DNA of 62,507 bases from Chloroflexota bacterium (GCA_025935925.1 JAICUI010000012.1:1-62507), one strand, 5' to 3'. Positions 52,253 to 61,140 are shown, counted from the stretch's first letter. A program made the numbers and translations. Notes: generated by a model not told the origin, from the letters alone.

Positions 52253-52258
52253 AGCGTA
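52253..52258 (-). promoter_or_regulatory. Leaderless -10 element of the YCII gene (TACGCT)
   Basis: TACGCT on the minus strand, six bases before ATG 52246. Confidence 0.45.
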
Positions 52259-52286
52259 CCGGCTCGACACCCGCCCCTCCTGTCGC

Positions 52287-52310
52287 TATTCTCACTTTGT
52301 CAGTCGAGAA
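52287..52310 (+). promoter_or_regulatory. -10 and inverted repeat before the ABC importer
   Basis: TATTCT (52287-52292) is a likely -10. TTCTC (52289-52293) and GAGAA (52306-52310) form an inverted repeat across the predicted start site, in AT-richer sequence. The Rrf2 regulator encoded after the operon could bind here. Confidence 0.4.
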
Positions 52311-52352
52311 ACAAGACATGTCGCCCCAGCCATATTGCGCACGAGGGAACCT

Positions 52353-53504
52353 GTGACCCGATCCACGCTCGGCCGAACGGCAAGTCTCCTGATCGCGGCG
52401 AGCGCGCTGCTCGCCGCTTGCAGCGGCGCGGGCGCCGCGGTGTCCGCCGCGGGCGACGCGACGATGCCCGGTCCGTCAACCGCCGGCTCGGGCGGGCCGG
52501 GGGCCGCCGCACCGGACTCCTCCCCGGCGCTCGGCGTACCCGGCCCGCTCGGCGACGCCGTCACGATCAACCTCGGCGTGTTCCCGAATGTCACCCACGC
52601 GCCCGGCCTCGTCGCCACGGCCGACGGCGGACCCCTCCGGCAGCTGATGCCGAACGCCACGATCAGCGTCCAGTCGTTCAGCTCGGGCACGAAGGCGGTC
52701 GAGTCGATGTTCTCGGGCGCGACGGACATCACGTTCGTCGGCCCGAACCCCGCGATCAACGCGTACGCCCAGTCGAAGGGCGAGGCCGTGCGCGTGATCT
52801 CGGGCTCGACGTCGGGCGGTGCCTTCCTGGTCGTCAAGCCCGCGATCACGGGCGCCGCGGACCTCAAGGGCAGGACCCTCGCGACGCCGTCGCTGGGCAA
52901 CACGCAGGACGTGGCGCTTCGGGCGTGGCTCAAGGCCCAGGGCCTCACCAGCGACACCGCCGGCGGCGGCGATGTCTCGATCACCCCGCAGGACAACGCG
53001 CAGACGCTCGACACGTTCGTCGCGGGCACGATCGACGGCGCGTGGGTCCCGGAGCCGTGGGCGACGCGCCTGATCCAGGAGGGCGGCGGCAAGGTCCTCG
53101 TCGACGAGCGCGACCTGTGGCCCGACGGCAAGTACGTCACGACCCAGCTCATGGTCTCGACGCCGTTCCTGCAGGCCAATCCCGAGGTCGTGAAGCGGGT
53201 CCTGCTCGCGACGGTCCGGTCGGTCGACTTCGTGAACGATCACCCGGCCGAGGCGCAGCAGATCGTGAACGGCGAGATCGAGAAGTGGACGACGAAGAAG
53301 CTGTCCGACGACCTGCTGACGGCGTCGTGGGGCAACCTCACCTTCACGGTCGACCCGATCGCGTCCTCGCTCCAGAGGTCTGCAGAGGACGCGACGTCGC
53401 TCGGGCTGCTCGAGGATCCCGGCGACCTGAAGGGGCTGTACGACCTCGACCCGCTCAACGAGCTCCTGAAGGCGCTCGGCAAGCCGGAGGTCAAGGGCCT
53501 GTGA
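52353..53504 (+). CDS. ABC importer substrate-binding lipoprotein (SsuA/NMT1-like)
   Basis: The 383-residue extracytoplasmic receptor of the importer. A signal peptide ends in ASALLAACSG, so the cysteine is lipidated, then a Ser/Gly/Ala-rich linker. The binding domain has INLGVFPNVTHAPGLVA, FSGATDITFVGPNPAINAYA, TLATPSLGNTQDVALRAWLK and GTIDGAWVPEPWATRL, matching the nitrate/sulfonate/taurine group. GTG 52353 has GAGGGA six bases upstream. The stop overlaps the ATPase start. The actual ligand cannot be chosen from sequence. Confidence 0.87.
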   Translation: MTRSTLGRTASLLIAASALLAACSGAGAAVSAAGDATMPGPSTAGSGGPGAAAPDSSPALGVPGPLGDAVTINLGVFPNVTHAPGLVATADGGPLRQLMPNATISVQSFSSGTKAVESMFSGATDITFVGPNPAINAYAQSKGEAVRVISGSTSGGAFLVVKPAITGAADLKGRTLATPSLGNTQDVALRAWLKAQGLTSDTAGGGDVSITPQDNAQTLDTFVAGTIDGAWVPEPWATRLIQEGGGKVLVDERDLWPDGKYVTTQLMVSTPFLQANPEVVKRVLLATVRSVDFVNDHPAEAQQIVNGEIEKWTTKKLSDDLLTASWGNLTFTVDPIASSLQRSAEDATSLGLLEDPGDLKGLYDLDPLNELLKALGKPEVKGL

Positions 53505-54313
53505 GGCTGGTGCCGGCCCTCGCCGGCCCATTCGGGGTCCCGGAAGCGGAGCCCTCGCGGGCCGGCGCGGGGCGGATCACCGTCCAGATCGACGGCGTGA
53601 CGAAGGTCTTCCCCGCGGGCTCGGGGAGCGTGACGGCACTCGACGACATCTCGCTGACCGTGCGCCAGGGCGAGTTCGTGTCGATCCTCGGCGCTTCGGG
53701 CTGCGGCAAGTCGACCCTGCTCAACCTCGTCGCCGGCCTCGAGGCGCCGACGCGTGGCTCGGTCCACCGGGCCGGCGAGCCGTCGTTCATGTTCCAGGAT
53801 GCGGCGCTGTTCCCGTGGCTGTCGGTCGAGCAGAACGTCGAGCTGCCGCTGAAGCTTCGCAAGGTCCCGCGGGGCGCGCGGCGCGACCGCGTCGCGCAGC
53901 TCCTGGACATGGTCCAGCTCGGGGCGTTCGCGAAGCGCCAGCCGCACGAGCTGTCGGGCGGCATGCGCCAGCGCGCGGCCCTCGCGCGGGCCCTCGCCCG
54001 CGACGCGGAGGTGCTGCTGATGGACGAGCCGTTCGGCGCCCTCGACGCCATGACGCGCGACGTGCTCCACGACGAGCTGGAGCGGATCTGGCAGTCGACC
54101 GGCCAGACGATCCTGTTCGTGACGCACAACGTGCGCGAGGCCGCGCGGCTCGGCGACCGCATTGTCCTGCTCACGTCGCGGCCCGGCCGGGTCGCCGAGG
54201 CCTTCCCGGTCGACATTCCGAGACCCAGGCGCATCGAGGATCCGGACGTCGCGGCGCTCGCGGGGCTCGTCACCAACCGGCTCCGGCAGGAGGTGGCCCG
54301 CCATGGCAGGTGA
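53501..54313 (+). CDS. ABC importer ATP-binding protein (SsuB/TauB-like)
   Basis: A 270-residue ATPase. VTALDDISLTVRQGEF leads to Walker A LGASGCGKSTLLNLVAGL, the Q-loop FMFQDAALFPWL, signature LSGGMRQRAALARAL, Walker B VLLMDEPFGALD and the H-loop FVTHNVREAARL. This LxxWxxVxxN-like pattern is characteristic of nitrate/sulfonate importers. About 25 extra residues lead the domain. GTG 53501 overlaps the receptor stop (GTGA) and its end overlaps the permease by 11 bases. Confidence 0.93.
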   Translation: MRLVPALAGPFGVPEAEPSRAGAGRITVQIDGVTKVFPAGSGSVTALDDISLTVRQGEFVSILGASGCGKSTLLNLVAGLEAPTRGSVHRAGEPSFMFQDAALFPWLSVEQNVELPLKLRKVPRGARRDRVAQLLDMVQLGAFAKRQPHELSGGMRQRAALARALARDAEVLLMDEPFGALDAMTRDVLHDELERIWQSTGQTILFVTHNVREAARLGDRIVLLTSRPGRVAEAFPVDIPRPRRIEDPDVAALAGLVTNRLRQEVARHGR

Positions 54314-55175
54314 CGTGACGCCGTTCTCGCCACGGTCCGCGGAGGTCGCGGGGCTCGACGCGCTCGAGGCGCGGGCCGCCAACCGCGAGTCCGTCGTGCG
54401 ACGGGGGTGGGCCGCGACGTGGCCGAAGCTGCTGGCGATCCTGATCGTCCTCGCGGTGTGGCAGCTCGTCGTGTGGACCCGCTGGCGGCCGGAGTTCGTG
54501 CTGCCCAGCCCCGTCGACGTGCTCGCGCGGCTGTGGTCCGACCTGCAGACGGCGGCGCTGTGGAACGCCATCGCGATCACGATCCGCCGCGGGATCGTCG
54601 GGTTCGCGCTGGCGATCGTGATCGGCGTCGTGGTCGGGGCCCTCGTCGCCCGGTTCGCGATCCTGCGGGCGGCGATCGGATCGCTGATCACCGGACTGCA
54701 GACCATGCCCTCGATCGCCTGGTTCCCGCTCGCGATCCTGCTGTTCAAGCTGAGCGAGCAGGCGATCACCTTCGTCGTGATCCTGGGCGCGGCGCCGTCG
54801 ATCGCGAACGGCCTCATCCACGGCGTCGACCACATCCCGCCCGTCCTCCGCCGGGCCGGCCGCGTCCTCGGGGCGCGCGGTCTCGACGAGTACCGCTACG
54901 TGGTGCTGCCGGCGGCGATGCCCTCGTTCGTCGCGGGCCTCAAGAACGGCTGGGCGTTCGCGTGGCGCAGCCTGATGGCCGGCGAGATCATCGTGGTCAT
55001 CGCGTTCCAGGCGTCGCTCGGCCAGCTGCTCCAGGTCAACCGGGAGCTGTCGGACGCCAAGGGGCTGCTCGCGGTGATGATCACGATCCTCGCGATCGGG
55101 ATCCTGATCGACTCGCTCGTGTTCGGGACGATCGAGCGCCGCCTCCGCGAGAAGCGGGGGCTCGTCGCGGCCTGA
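54303..55175 (+). CDS. ABC importer permease (SsuC/TauC-like)
   Basis: A 290-residue permease with six or so helices: LLAILIVLAVWQLVVW, GIVGFALAIVIGVVVGALVA, and the loop EAA-like motif GARGLDEYRYVVLPAAMPSF near residues 195-215 that contacts the ATPase. TMPSIAWFPLAILLFKLSEQ and LMAGEIIVVIAFQASLGQLL are diagnostic of the nitrate/sulfonate/taurine group. ATG 54303 lies 11 bases inside the ATPase gene, so all three importer genes are coupled. The Rrf2 gene is convergent 23 bases on. Confidence 0.92.
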   Translation: MAGDVTPFSPRSAEVAGLDALEARAANRESVVRRGWAATWPKLLAILIVLAVWQLVVWTRWRPEFVLPSPVDVLARLWSDLQTAALWNAIAITIRRGIVGFALAIVIGVVVGALVARFAILRAAIGSLITGLQTMPSIAWFPLAILLFKLSEQAITFVVILGAAPSIANGLIHGVDHIPPVLRRAGRVLGARGLDEYRYVVLPAAMPSFVAGLKNGWAFAWRSLMAGEIIVVIAFQASLGQLLQVNRELSDAKGLLAVMITILAIGILIDSLVFGTIERRLREKRGLVAA

Positions 55176-55198
55176 CGCCCGGCCGGCGCCGGCACCGA

Positions 55199-55657
55199 TC
55201 AGTGCGGGACGAGCGCGTCCGGATCGTCCAGCAGCGCGCGGACGTCCGTCGGGATCTCGCCCGACACGACGTCGGCGATCGTGACCCGTTCGAGCACGTG
55301 CCGGAGGCTGACGCGCGTCGCGAGCCACACGTCGCGGAGCGCCGTCGCGGAGCCGTCGAAGGCGAGCGACTCGGGACGGACGCCGCGGACGTCGGCGAGC
55401 GGCCCCTCGACCGCCCGGATCACGTCCGCGATGGTGATCGACGCGGGCGCCGCGGCCATCCGGTACCCACCGACCTGGCCGCGCAGCGAGCGCACGAACC
55501 CGGCCCGCCGGAGGTCGACGAGGATGTTCTCGAGGAACGAGTGTGGGATGTCCTGCGCCCGTGCGATCTCGTCGGCCTTGACCGGCGCCTCGCCCGGCCG
55601 CGCCGCGATCTCGCACAGCGCGCGCACCGCGTAGTCCACCTTGGCCGAGATCCGCAC
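55199..55657 (-). CDS. Rrf2-family regulator
   Basis: A 152-residue winged-helix regulator. VRISAKVDYAVRALCEIAAR is the family start, then VKADEIARAQDIPHSFLENILVDLRRAGFV and SLRGQVGGYRMAAAP (recognition helix and wing). The iron-sulfur cysteine cluster of IscR/NsrR is absent (the only cysteine is in ALCEI), so it is more like the sulfur regulator CymR. It is convergent with the importer operon and probably controls it. TAGGAT six bases before GTG 55657 indicates a leaderless transcript. Confidence 0.88.
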   Translation of the reverse strand: MRISAKVDYAVRALCEIAARPGEAPVKADEIARAQDIPHSFLENILVDLRRAGFVRSLRGQVGGYRMAAAPASITIADVIRAVEGPLADVRGVRPESLAFDGSATALRDVWLATRVSLRHVLERVTIADVVSGEIPTDVRALLDDPDALVPH

Positions 55658-55663
55658 CCGTCG

Positions 55664-55669
55664 ATCCTA
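55664..55669 (-). promoter_or_regulatory. Leaderless -10 element of the Rrf2 gene (TAGGAT)
   Basis: TAGGAT on the minus strand, six bases before GTG 55657. Confidence 0.5.
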
Positions 55670-55677
55670 CGCGGCGG

Positions 55678-56511
55678 CTAGGCCGCGCCCAGCGCGATGA
55701 GCGCGATCGCGACCGCCGTGAGCGCGATCCCCACGACGTGGCTCCGGGTCACGTGCTCGCGCAGCAGGACGATGGCGAGGATCACCGTCACGACCGGGTA
55801 GAGCGACGACAGCACCGCGGCGATCGCCAGGGCGCCCGCCTGCGTCGCGAGGATGAACGCCGCGTTGCCACCCATGTCGAGGAGGCCGATCCCGATGAGC
55901 TTGGGCGGGATGTCGCGCGGCATCCGCCATGGCTGGCGCGCGACCAGGATGATCGTCACGAGGACGACCGCCTGCACGAGCCGCAGCAGCACGAGCGGGC
56001 CGAGCGCCGTCGAGCCGGACAACTGGCCGATGCACACATTGAACACGCCGATCGACAGCCCGGCCGCGAGCGCCCAGCGGATCCCGGAGGGCCGGTTCGG
56101 GTCGGCGCCCGGCGCGCGGGTCACGAGGATGACGGCGAGGATCGCCGCGAGGATGCCGCCGACGGCGGCGGGATGCGGCACGCCCTGCAGCCCGAACCCG
56201 ACGACGACCGGCACGACGGCGGACAGCACCCCCGTCGTCGGCGCGACGACGCCCATCCGGCCGACCGCGAGCCCGCGGTACAGGCACGTGATTCCGACGA
56301 GGCCGCCGAATCCCGCGAGGATGGCGAGCCCGATGTCGGACGGCACCGGGAACGGCTCGCCCCGCGCGATCGCGAGGAGCAGCGCCGCCACGGCGCCCAC
56401 GGCCTGCGTCACCGCGACGACCGACAGCACCGGCGCGCGCCGCGTCACGAGGCCGCCGCCGAAGTCGCCCGAACCCCAGCACAGCGCGGAGGCCAGACCC
56501 AGGACCACCAC
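55678..56511 (-). CDS. EamA/DMT-family transporter
   Basis: A membrane protein of 277 residues with about ten helices in two EamA halves, the first from VVLGLASALCWGSGDFGGGL and the second from SGIRWALAAGLSIGVFNVCI. It is not closely similar to the EamA gene at 22405 (different loops and motifs). It likely exports a small metabolite; which one is unknown. Start GTG 56511 is 19 bases after the stop of the SMC-like ATPase, so it may be the last gene of that transcript. Confidence 0.84.
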   Translation of the reverse strand: MVVLGLASALCWGSGDFGGGLVTRRAPVLSVVAVTQAVGAVAALLLAIARGEPFPVPSDIGLAILAGFGGLVGITCLYRGLAVGRMGVVAPTTGVLSAVVPVVVGFGLQGVPHPAAVGGILAAILAVILVTRAPGADPNRPSGIRWALAAGLSIGVFNVCIGQLSGSTALGPLVLLRLVQAVVLVTIILVARQPWRMPRDIPPKLIGIGLLDMGGNAAFILATQAGALAIAAVLSSLYPVVTVILAIVLLREHVTRSHVVGIALTAVAIALIALGAA

Positions 56512-56530
56512 CGCGACCTCGGGGGCGAGG

Positions 56531-58717
56531 TCAGCCAGCGGCCGCCTCCTCGAGCTCGGTGTGGCCGTCGACCGCGGTCGGCGGATCGAGGACGACGATC
56601 CTGTCGGCCTGCTCGTCGTAGCGCTCCGACGTGGTCAGGTAGATCACCTGGAAGTCGGCGGCGACGTCGCGCAGCAACCCGAGGGCCCGGGTCGCGCGCG
56701 CGTCGTCGAGCGTCACGAACGGGTCGTCGAGCACGAGCGGCGGCCGACGGTCCCCCGTCACGAGCCGGACCAGGCCGAGCCGCGCCGCGAGGTACACGAC
56801 GTCGAGCGTGCCCTGGCTGAGCGACGTGACCGGGACCCAGTCGTTGCGCTCGGGCGAGAAGACGTCGATGTCGAGGTTCTGGTCGTCGACCCGGACGCGC
56901 TTGTACCGGCCGTCCGTGATCCGCGCGAGGTCGCCGACCATCCGCCGCTCGAGGTACCGCGTCGCGCGCTGCATGGTCGCCTGCTCCGCCGCATTGATCG
57001 CCGCCAGCGTCCGCGCGTACACCCGTTCGCGGCGCTTGAGGATCTCGAGCTCCTCCTGCCAGCCCGCGAGCCGCTCGGCCACCGACGCGACCTCCTCGGC
57101 ATCGACGGGGTTCTGCTCGACGCGCGCACGCGCGTTCGCCTCGTCATCGCGGGCGCGCTCCAGCTGCCGCTCCGCGTCGCCGACCTCGACCTCGAGGCGC
57201 TCTCTCGCCCTTGGCTCCTTGGCGATCGGGCCGAGGGCGTCGAGGGCCGACGTCTTCTGCTCGATCTCGAGCGACGCCGCGTCACGCCGGTCCGGGAGCT
57301 GCGCGTGTGGCTCGTCGCCGATGAGCCCGCCGAGCCGCGCGCGGCGCTGCTCGATCTGCGCGACGTGGGCTTCCTCCGCATCGAGCCGCTCCTCGGCCTC
57401 CGCGGTCGCCTCGATCCCCAGCCCCTCGAGCTCCTCGTCGCGGTCCGCCTGGGCCGTCTTGAGCTCCTGCTCGATCTCGGACCGCCCACGGAGCCGCCGA
57501 TCCACCTCGACGTCGCGCAGCTGGCGCTGCAGCCGGTCGCCGCGCCGCCGGGCCAGGCCGGCGACCGCGAGCACGACGCCCATCACCGCCACGATGCCGC
57601 CCACGATGGGCAGGACCGGCCCGGTCTCGAGGATGTTGAGGGCGTCGAGCGCGATGCCCAGCATCGCGATGAGGAGCCCGATGGCGACGAACGCGAGCCC
57701 GCCGCGCGACAGCGGCTGCCAGCGGACCTCCGGCTGGACCTCGAAGTCGACCTTGACCTCGCCGGCGAGCATCTCCTCCAGCGTGGCGATCTTCGTCTCG
57801 AACCCGCGCAGCCGCTGGACGGCGGGGCGCAGCACCGCCAGCGGCGTGGGCGACGGGTGGGACTCGTCGAGCGAGGCGATCTCGTCGCGCAGCGTGACGG
57901 CCTCGCGGTAGCGCTCATAGCGCTCGCGCGCGGCATCGCGCTCCGCCGTGAGGCGCTCGGCCTGGCGCGCCTTCTCGAGCATCGCGCGCCGCTCGACGAG
58001 GGCCTTGTCGGCGTCCGCGCGCCGTTCGCGGGCCTGGGACAGCGTGTCACGGTCGCGCTCGAGGCGGGTCAGCGCCTCCTCGCCGGTGCGCAGCTGCGCC
58101 GTCACGTCGGCGACGGCGTCGTCCGCGACCTTGAGGCGGCCCGGGTTCTTCGTCCCGCTCGCGCGGAGCCCCTGGAGCGCCCGTTCCAGCTGCTTCCGGG
58201 CGCGACTCGTGCCGCGGTCCGCGCCGCTGATCGACGCCTGGAGCCGGTCGCGGAGGGCCGCCTCGTCGCGCTGGAGCCCGGCGAGCTCGAGGTGGCGCAC
58301 GGACGCGGTCGAGCGGAAGAAGCCCTCCGTCGGGACGCCCGAGAGCTCGGCGAGGAGCTCGTCGGCGCGCGCGGGGTCGGTGATGACCTCGCCGTCGAGC
58401 TCGAGCCGGACGCTTCCCTTCGCGCCCTGGAACTGCTTGGCGACGCGGCCCTCGTGTGCGCCGCCGTCCTCGTCCTCGTAGGTGAACGCGAGCGAGATCG
58501 CCGGCCGCGCCTCGGTGCCGCCGTCCCACGGCACGAGCCCGTCGAGGTCCTGCGCGGCGCTCGTCACCTTGCGCGTCAACGCCAGCTCGAGGGCGCGCTG
58601 GAGGGTCGACTTGCCCGCCTCGTTGGGGCCGCGGATGACCGTCAGCCCGGGCGCGAGCTCGATCGTCGTGTCGCGGTGGCGCCGGACGTCGCGGACCGCG
58701 AGGCTCGTGATCCTCAC
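56531..58717 (-). CDS. SbcC/YhaN-like SMC-type ATPase with central membrane hairpin
   Basis: A 728-residue repair-type ATPase. The N-terminal half-ATPase has ITSLAVRDVRRHRDTTIEL and Walker A VIRGPNEAGKSTLQRALELA. Long coiled-coil arms follow on both sides of two hydrophobic helices (GLAFVAIGLLIAMLGIALD and VLPIVGGIVAVMGVVLAVAG). The C-terminal half has LSQGTLDVVYLAARLGLVRL (signature) and PPLVLDDPFVTLDD (Walker B). A zinc hook is not visible; the membrane hairpin replaces it. GTG 58717 overlaps the stop of the SbcD-like nuclease, so they form a coupled Mre11-Rad50-type pair. Confidence 0.87.
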   Translation of the reverse strand: MRITSLAVRDVRRHRDTTIELAPGLTVIRGPNEAGKSTLQRALELALTRKVTSAAQDLDGLVPWDGGTEARPAISLAFTYEDEDGGAHEGRVAKQFQGAKGSVRLELDGEVITDPARADELLAELSGVPTEGFFRSTASVRHLELAGLQRDEAALRDRLQASISGADRGTSRARKQLERALQGLRASGTKNPGRLKVADDAVADVTAQLRTGEEALTRLERDRDTLSQARERRADADKALVERRAMLEKARQAERLTAERDAARERYERYREAVTLRDEIASLDESHPSPTPLAVLRPAVQRLRGFETKIATLEEMLAGEVKVDFEVQPEVRWQPLSRGGLAFVAIGLLIAMLGIALDALNILETGPVLPIVGGIVAVMGVVLAVAGLARRRGDRLQRQLRDVEVDRRLRGRSEIEQELKTAQADRDEELEGLGIEATAEAEERLDAEEAHVAQIEQRRARLGGLIGDEPHAQLPDRRDAASLEIEQKTSALDALGPIAKEPRARERLEVEVGDAERQLERARDDEANARARVEQNPVDAEEVASVAERLAGWQEELEILKRRERVYARTLAAINAAEQATMQRATRYLERRMVGDLARITDGRYKRVRVDDQNLDIDVFSPERNDWVPVTSLSQGTLDVVYLAARLGLVRLVTGDRRPPLVLDDPFVTLDDARATRALGLLRDVAADFQVIYLTTSERYDEQADRIVVLDPPTAVDGHTELEEAAAG

Positions 58718-59889
58718 AGCGTCAGCTCCCGGCCGGCGAGGAGCAGGCGACCCAGGCGGAGAACGTCGAGCAGCTCGTCCGCCTCGCGCGCGGCCGCCGT
58801 GTCCGGCGACGCCTTGAGCGCGGCGATCCGCGCCTCGACGTCGCGGATGAAGGCTCCGGCGACCGTCTCGGACGGCGGCAGGGCACCCTCGGTCAGCGGC
58901 GGGTGGCTCTGGTCGCGGACGCGCACACGCAGGTAGTCGCCGCGGAGCGCCGACTCGACCTCCTCGGTGTCGAGGTCGAGCTCGTCCGGGCGGACCCCGA
59001 TGAGGCGGAGGTCGAGCACCCGGTCCTTGTCGCCGCCGGCCTTCAGCCTGGCGATCAGCGCCGCCTGCGATTCGACCGTCGCGGCATCGACCTCTCGCCG
59101 CTCGAACGTCGTGCGGCCGACCACGCGCTCCTCGACGGTGACGGTCTTCTCGTCGCCGGGCTTGTCGAGCGCGACGAGCAGCACCTTCCCGGCGCCGTCC
59201 TGGTCGAGGGCCACCGGCTCCGGTGCGCCCGCGTAGGCGTACGTGACGCCGCGGGCCTTCTGGGTCTGCGCAGAGTGCCAGTGGCCGAGCCCGAGGTAGT
59301 CGAGGCCGCTCGCCGCGATCTCGTCGTTGGTGATGACGACGTCGTCGTGGTCGGTGCGGCCGGGGATCGCCACCGCGGCGTGGAGGAGGCCGATGCGCCA
59401 CGTCGCCTCGGGCGCCTTGGTCGTCGCGAGGTCCCGCAGCGGGCTGTGCGGCGCCCGCTTCGTCGCGAAGCACGGCCCGTGGACGACGGCGTCGAGTGTG
59501 TCGAGATGGACCCACGGCCGATCCGGCGTGAGGACGGTGACGAACGGGTCGCCCGGTTTCGAGCCTGCCATCGCGGGCAGGTCGTACGCGCGGTACACGG
59601 ACGACCGGTCGTAGACGTCGTGCGTTCCGGGCACGAGCACCGAGCGGATCCGCGCCTGGACCAGCCTGGCGAGCTCGTGCGCGACGCGCTCCACGGAGCG
59701 GCGCGGCTGGACGTTGGAGTCGAACAGGTCGCCCGCGACCAGGAACAGGTCGACGCGCTCGGCGATCGCGAGATCGACGGTGGCGACGAACGCGGCGAAC
59801 TGGCGCTCGCGCTGGGTCGCGGCGGCGTCGCCGAGGTCGGCGTGGCGGGCACCGAGATGCACGTCGGCGGTATGCAGCAGGCGGAGCAT
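58714..59889 (-). CDS. SbcD/YhaO-like metallophosphoesterase nuclease
   Basis: A 391-residue Mre11-type nuclease. Metal-binding motifs are LLHTADVHLGARH, DLFLVAGDLFDSNVQPRR, VLVPGTHDVYDR (the usual GNHD is GTHD), IGLLHAAV and GLGHWHSAQT. A C-terminal capping region of about 150 residues follows. It would act with the neighbouring ATPase on DNA ends or blocked replication ends. ATG 59889 is supported by GGGAGG about ten bases upstream and by the conserved start. The frame is open further to 60321 but is shadow sequence. Confidence 0.88.
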   Translation of the reverse strand: MLRLLHTADVHLGARHADLGDAAATQRERQFAAFVATVDLAIAERVDLFLVAGDLFDSNVQPRRSVERVAHELARLVQARIRSVLVPGTHDVYDRSSVYRAYDLPAMAGSKPGDPFVTVLTPDRPWVHLDTLDAVVHGPCFATKRAPHSPLRDLATTKAPEATWRIGLLHAAVAIPGRTDHDDVVITNDEIAASGLDYLGLGHWHSAQTQKARGVTYAYAGAPEPVALDQDGAGKVLLVALDKPGDEKTVTVEERVVGRTTFERREVDAATVESQAALIARLKAGGDKDRVLDLRLIGVRPDELDLDTEEVESALRGDYLRVRVRDQSHPPLTEGALPPSETVAGAFIRDVEARIAALKASPDTAAAREADELLDVLRLGRLLLAGRELTL

Positions 59890-60187
59890 GCGGGCGGCTG
59901 CCTCCCTGTCGTCGCCGGCGGGCGACCGCCGGATCCCGCGAGCGGCCGCTCGACCCGCGATCACGGCATCCGGGACGAGGCGCCCGGGCTGCCGTGTCGA
60001 TCGGGAGGCCGGTCGCCCCCGGGACCCGGAGCGATTCGGGCGCCCCCATCGCTCCCGTTTCGCCACGCCGAGTCTCGGCGGCCATTGTGACAGGTTGGGC
60101 GTCACTGCCGGGATCGGCCGAAGGCGCCCACGGCATCCCGCAAGGCTCTTGCAATGCCCATGAAAGGCCCCTCCCGGAACCGGGGTG

Positions 60188-60193
60188 TAGGCT
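60188..60193 (+). promoter_or_regulatory. -10 element before the zinc-ribbon gene (TAGGCT)
   Basis: TAGGCT lies 162 bases before GTG 60356 in the 466-base gap 59890-60355. No good -35 is seen. The rest of the gap is gene-free; a promoter for the nuclease must also lie here but I cannot place it. Confidence 0.35.
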
Positions 60194-60355
60194 GGCCGCA
60201 CTGACCACCGGTGCGCCCCACCTGGGCTCCGAGAGAGACGGCACCCGGTTGCGCGGCCCCGGTTCGACTCCCGCCGCGACTGCGGAACCGCGGCGATCCC
60301 TCGGTGATGGGGCGGACCCAATCAGACAGCCGAGCGCGCGCCCGGGAGGAGCATC

Positions 60356-60697
60356 GTGACGTACGTCGACCGAACGTTCAGCTGCGTCGACTGCGGGGTG
60401 GACTTCATCCACTCTGCCGCCGACCAGGAGTACTACGCGCAGAAGGGGTTCACGTCCGACCCCAAGCGCTGCGCCTCGTGCCGGGCCTACCGGCGAGCCA
60501 CCCGCGACACGGGCGGCTACGACGTCTCGACGATCGGCGGTCCGCGTGGCTACGAGCGCACCGAGGATCGCGGCCCGCGGGAGTACTTCGCGGCGGTCTG
60601 TACATCCTGCGGCAACCAGGCGCAGGTGCCGTTCAAGCCGCGCATGGACAAGCCGGTCTACTGCTCCGATTGCTTCCGGCAGATCCGGCCGGACTGA
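60356..60697 (+). CDS. Zinc-ribbon domain protein (113 aa)
   Basis: Two zinc-binding halves: an N-terminal probable zinc-ribbon FSCVDCGVDFIHSAADQ...KRCASCRAYRR and a C-terminal AVCTSCGNQAQVPF...VYCSDCFRQ. Four CxxC pairs are present. The family (CxxC-x-CxxC zinc-ribbon, common in Chloroflexota and relatives) is of unknown function, perhaps nucleic-acid binding. GTG 60356 follows a GGGAGGAG about eight bases upstream. A strong terminator hairpin ends the transcript. Confidence 0.85.
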   Translation: MTYVDRTFSCVDCGVDFIHSAADQEYYAQKGFTSDPKRCASCRAYRRATRDTGGYDVSTIGGPRGYERTEDRGPREYFAAVCTSCGNQAQVPFKPRMDKPVYCSDCFRQIRPD

Positions 60698-60723
60698 GCT
60701 CGCAGCCGACCTTCGCAGATCTC

Positions 60724-60747
60724 ACGCCCCCGGCGCCCCGGGGGCGT
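60724..60747 (+). terminator. Intrinsic terminator of the zinc-ribbon gene
   Basis: A perfect ten-base stem (ACGCCCCCGG / CCGGGGGCGT) with a four-base loop CGCC, followed by TTCC. It begins 26 bases after the stop. Confidence 0.6.
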
Positions 60748-60832
60748 TTCCATGCCCGGTGGCCGGTCACGCGGCGCGGTCGCCCGCGCCGAGCTCGGCA
60801 GCCACCCGGCGACTGGACCCGTTTCAGCGTTC

Positions 60833-60857
60833 CGGTCAATTCCGCTCCGAATGACCG
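60833..60857. other. Small hairpin in a gene-free gap
   Basis: CGGTCA-A-TTC and GAA-TGACCG pair with one bulged A around a six-base loop. The gap 60748-61140 has slightly lower GC than its surroundings and no ORF with credible composition; I see nothing else in it. Confidence 0.3.
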
Positions 60858-61140
60858 TTATCCGGGAAGCTGGACGCGCGTCGCGCCTGGACGCCGGATC
60901 AAGTAGCCGGAACTGGCAAACCGTCGCGTTCGAGACGGCGAAGACGTCGGTCGTCGACCGGCCGAAGCCGTCGAACGTTCACCAGCCGCCGATGTGGCGG
61001 CAAGATCCGACCGCGAGCGGGCGACCGCACTCGGACGCCTCGCGTGCTCAGTGGCCGGCGGGCGGGAGCAGCCTCTGGCAGGCCGGCAGTGGATCCGGCC
61101 GGGCGTCGTGGGACGTCACCCGCGTCCGTCGTGCCGGCGC

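Noticed and set aside
55183-55196. A GCCGGCGCCGGC palindrome after the importer permease as a terminator
   Set aside because: It has no loop or T-run and such self-complementary GC strings are common by chance here.
60240-60300. A possible tRNA T-arm (GGTTCGACTCCCGCC)
   Set aside because: The flanking bases do not pair into a T stem or an acceptor stem, and no anticodon arm can be drawn.
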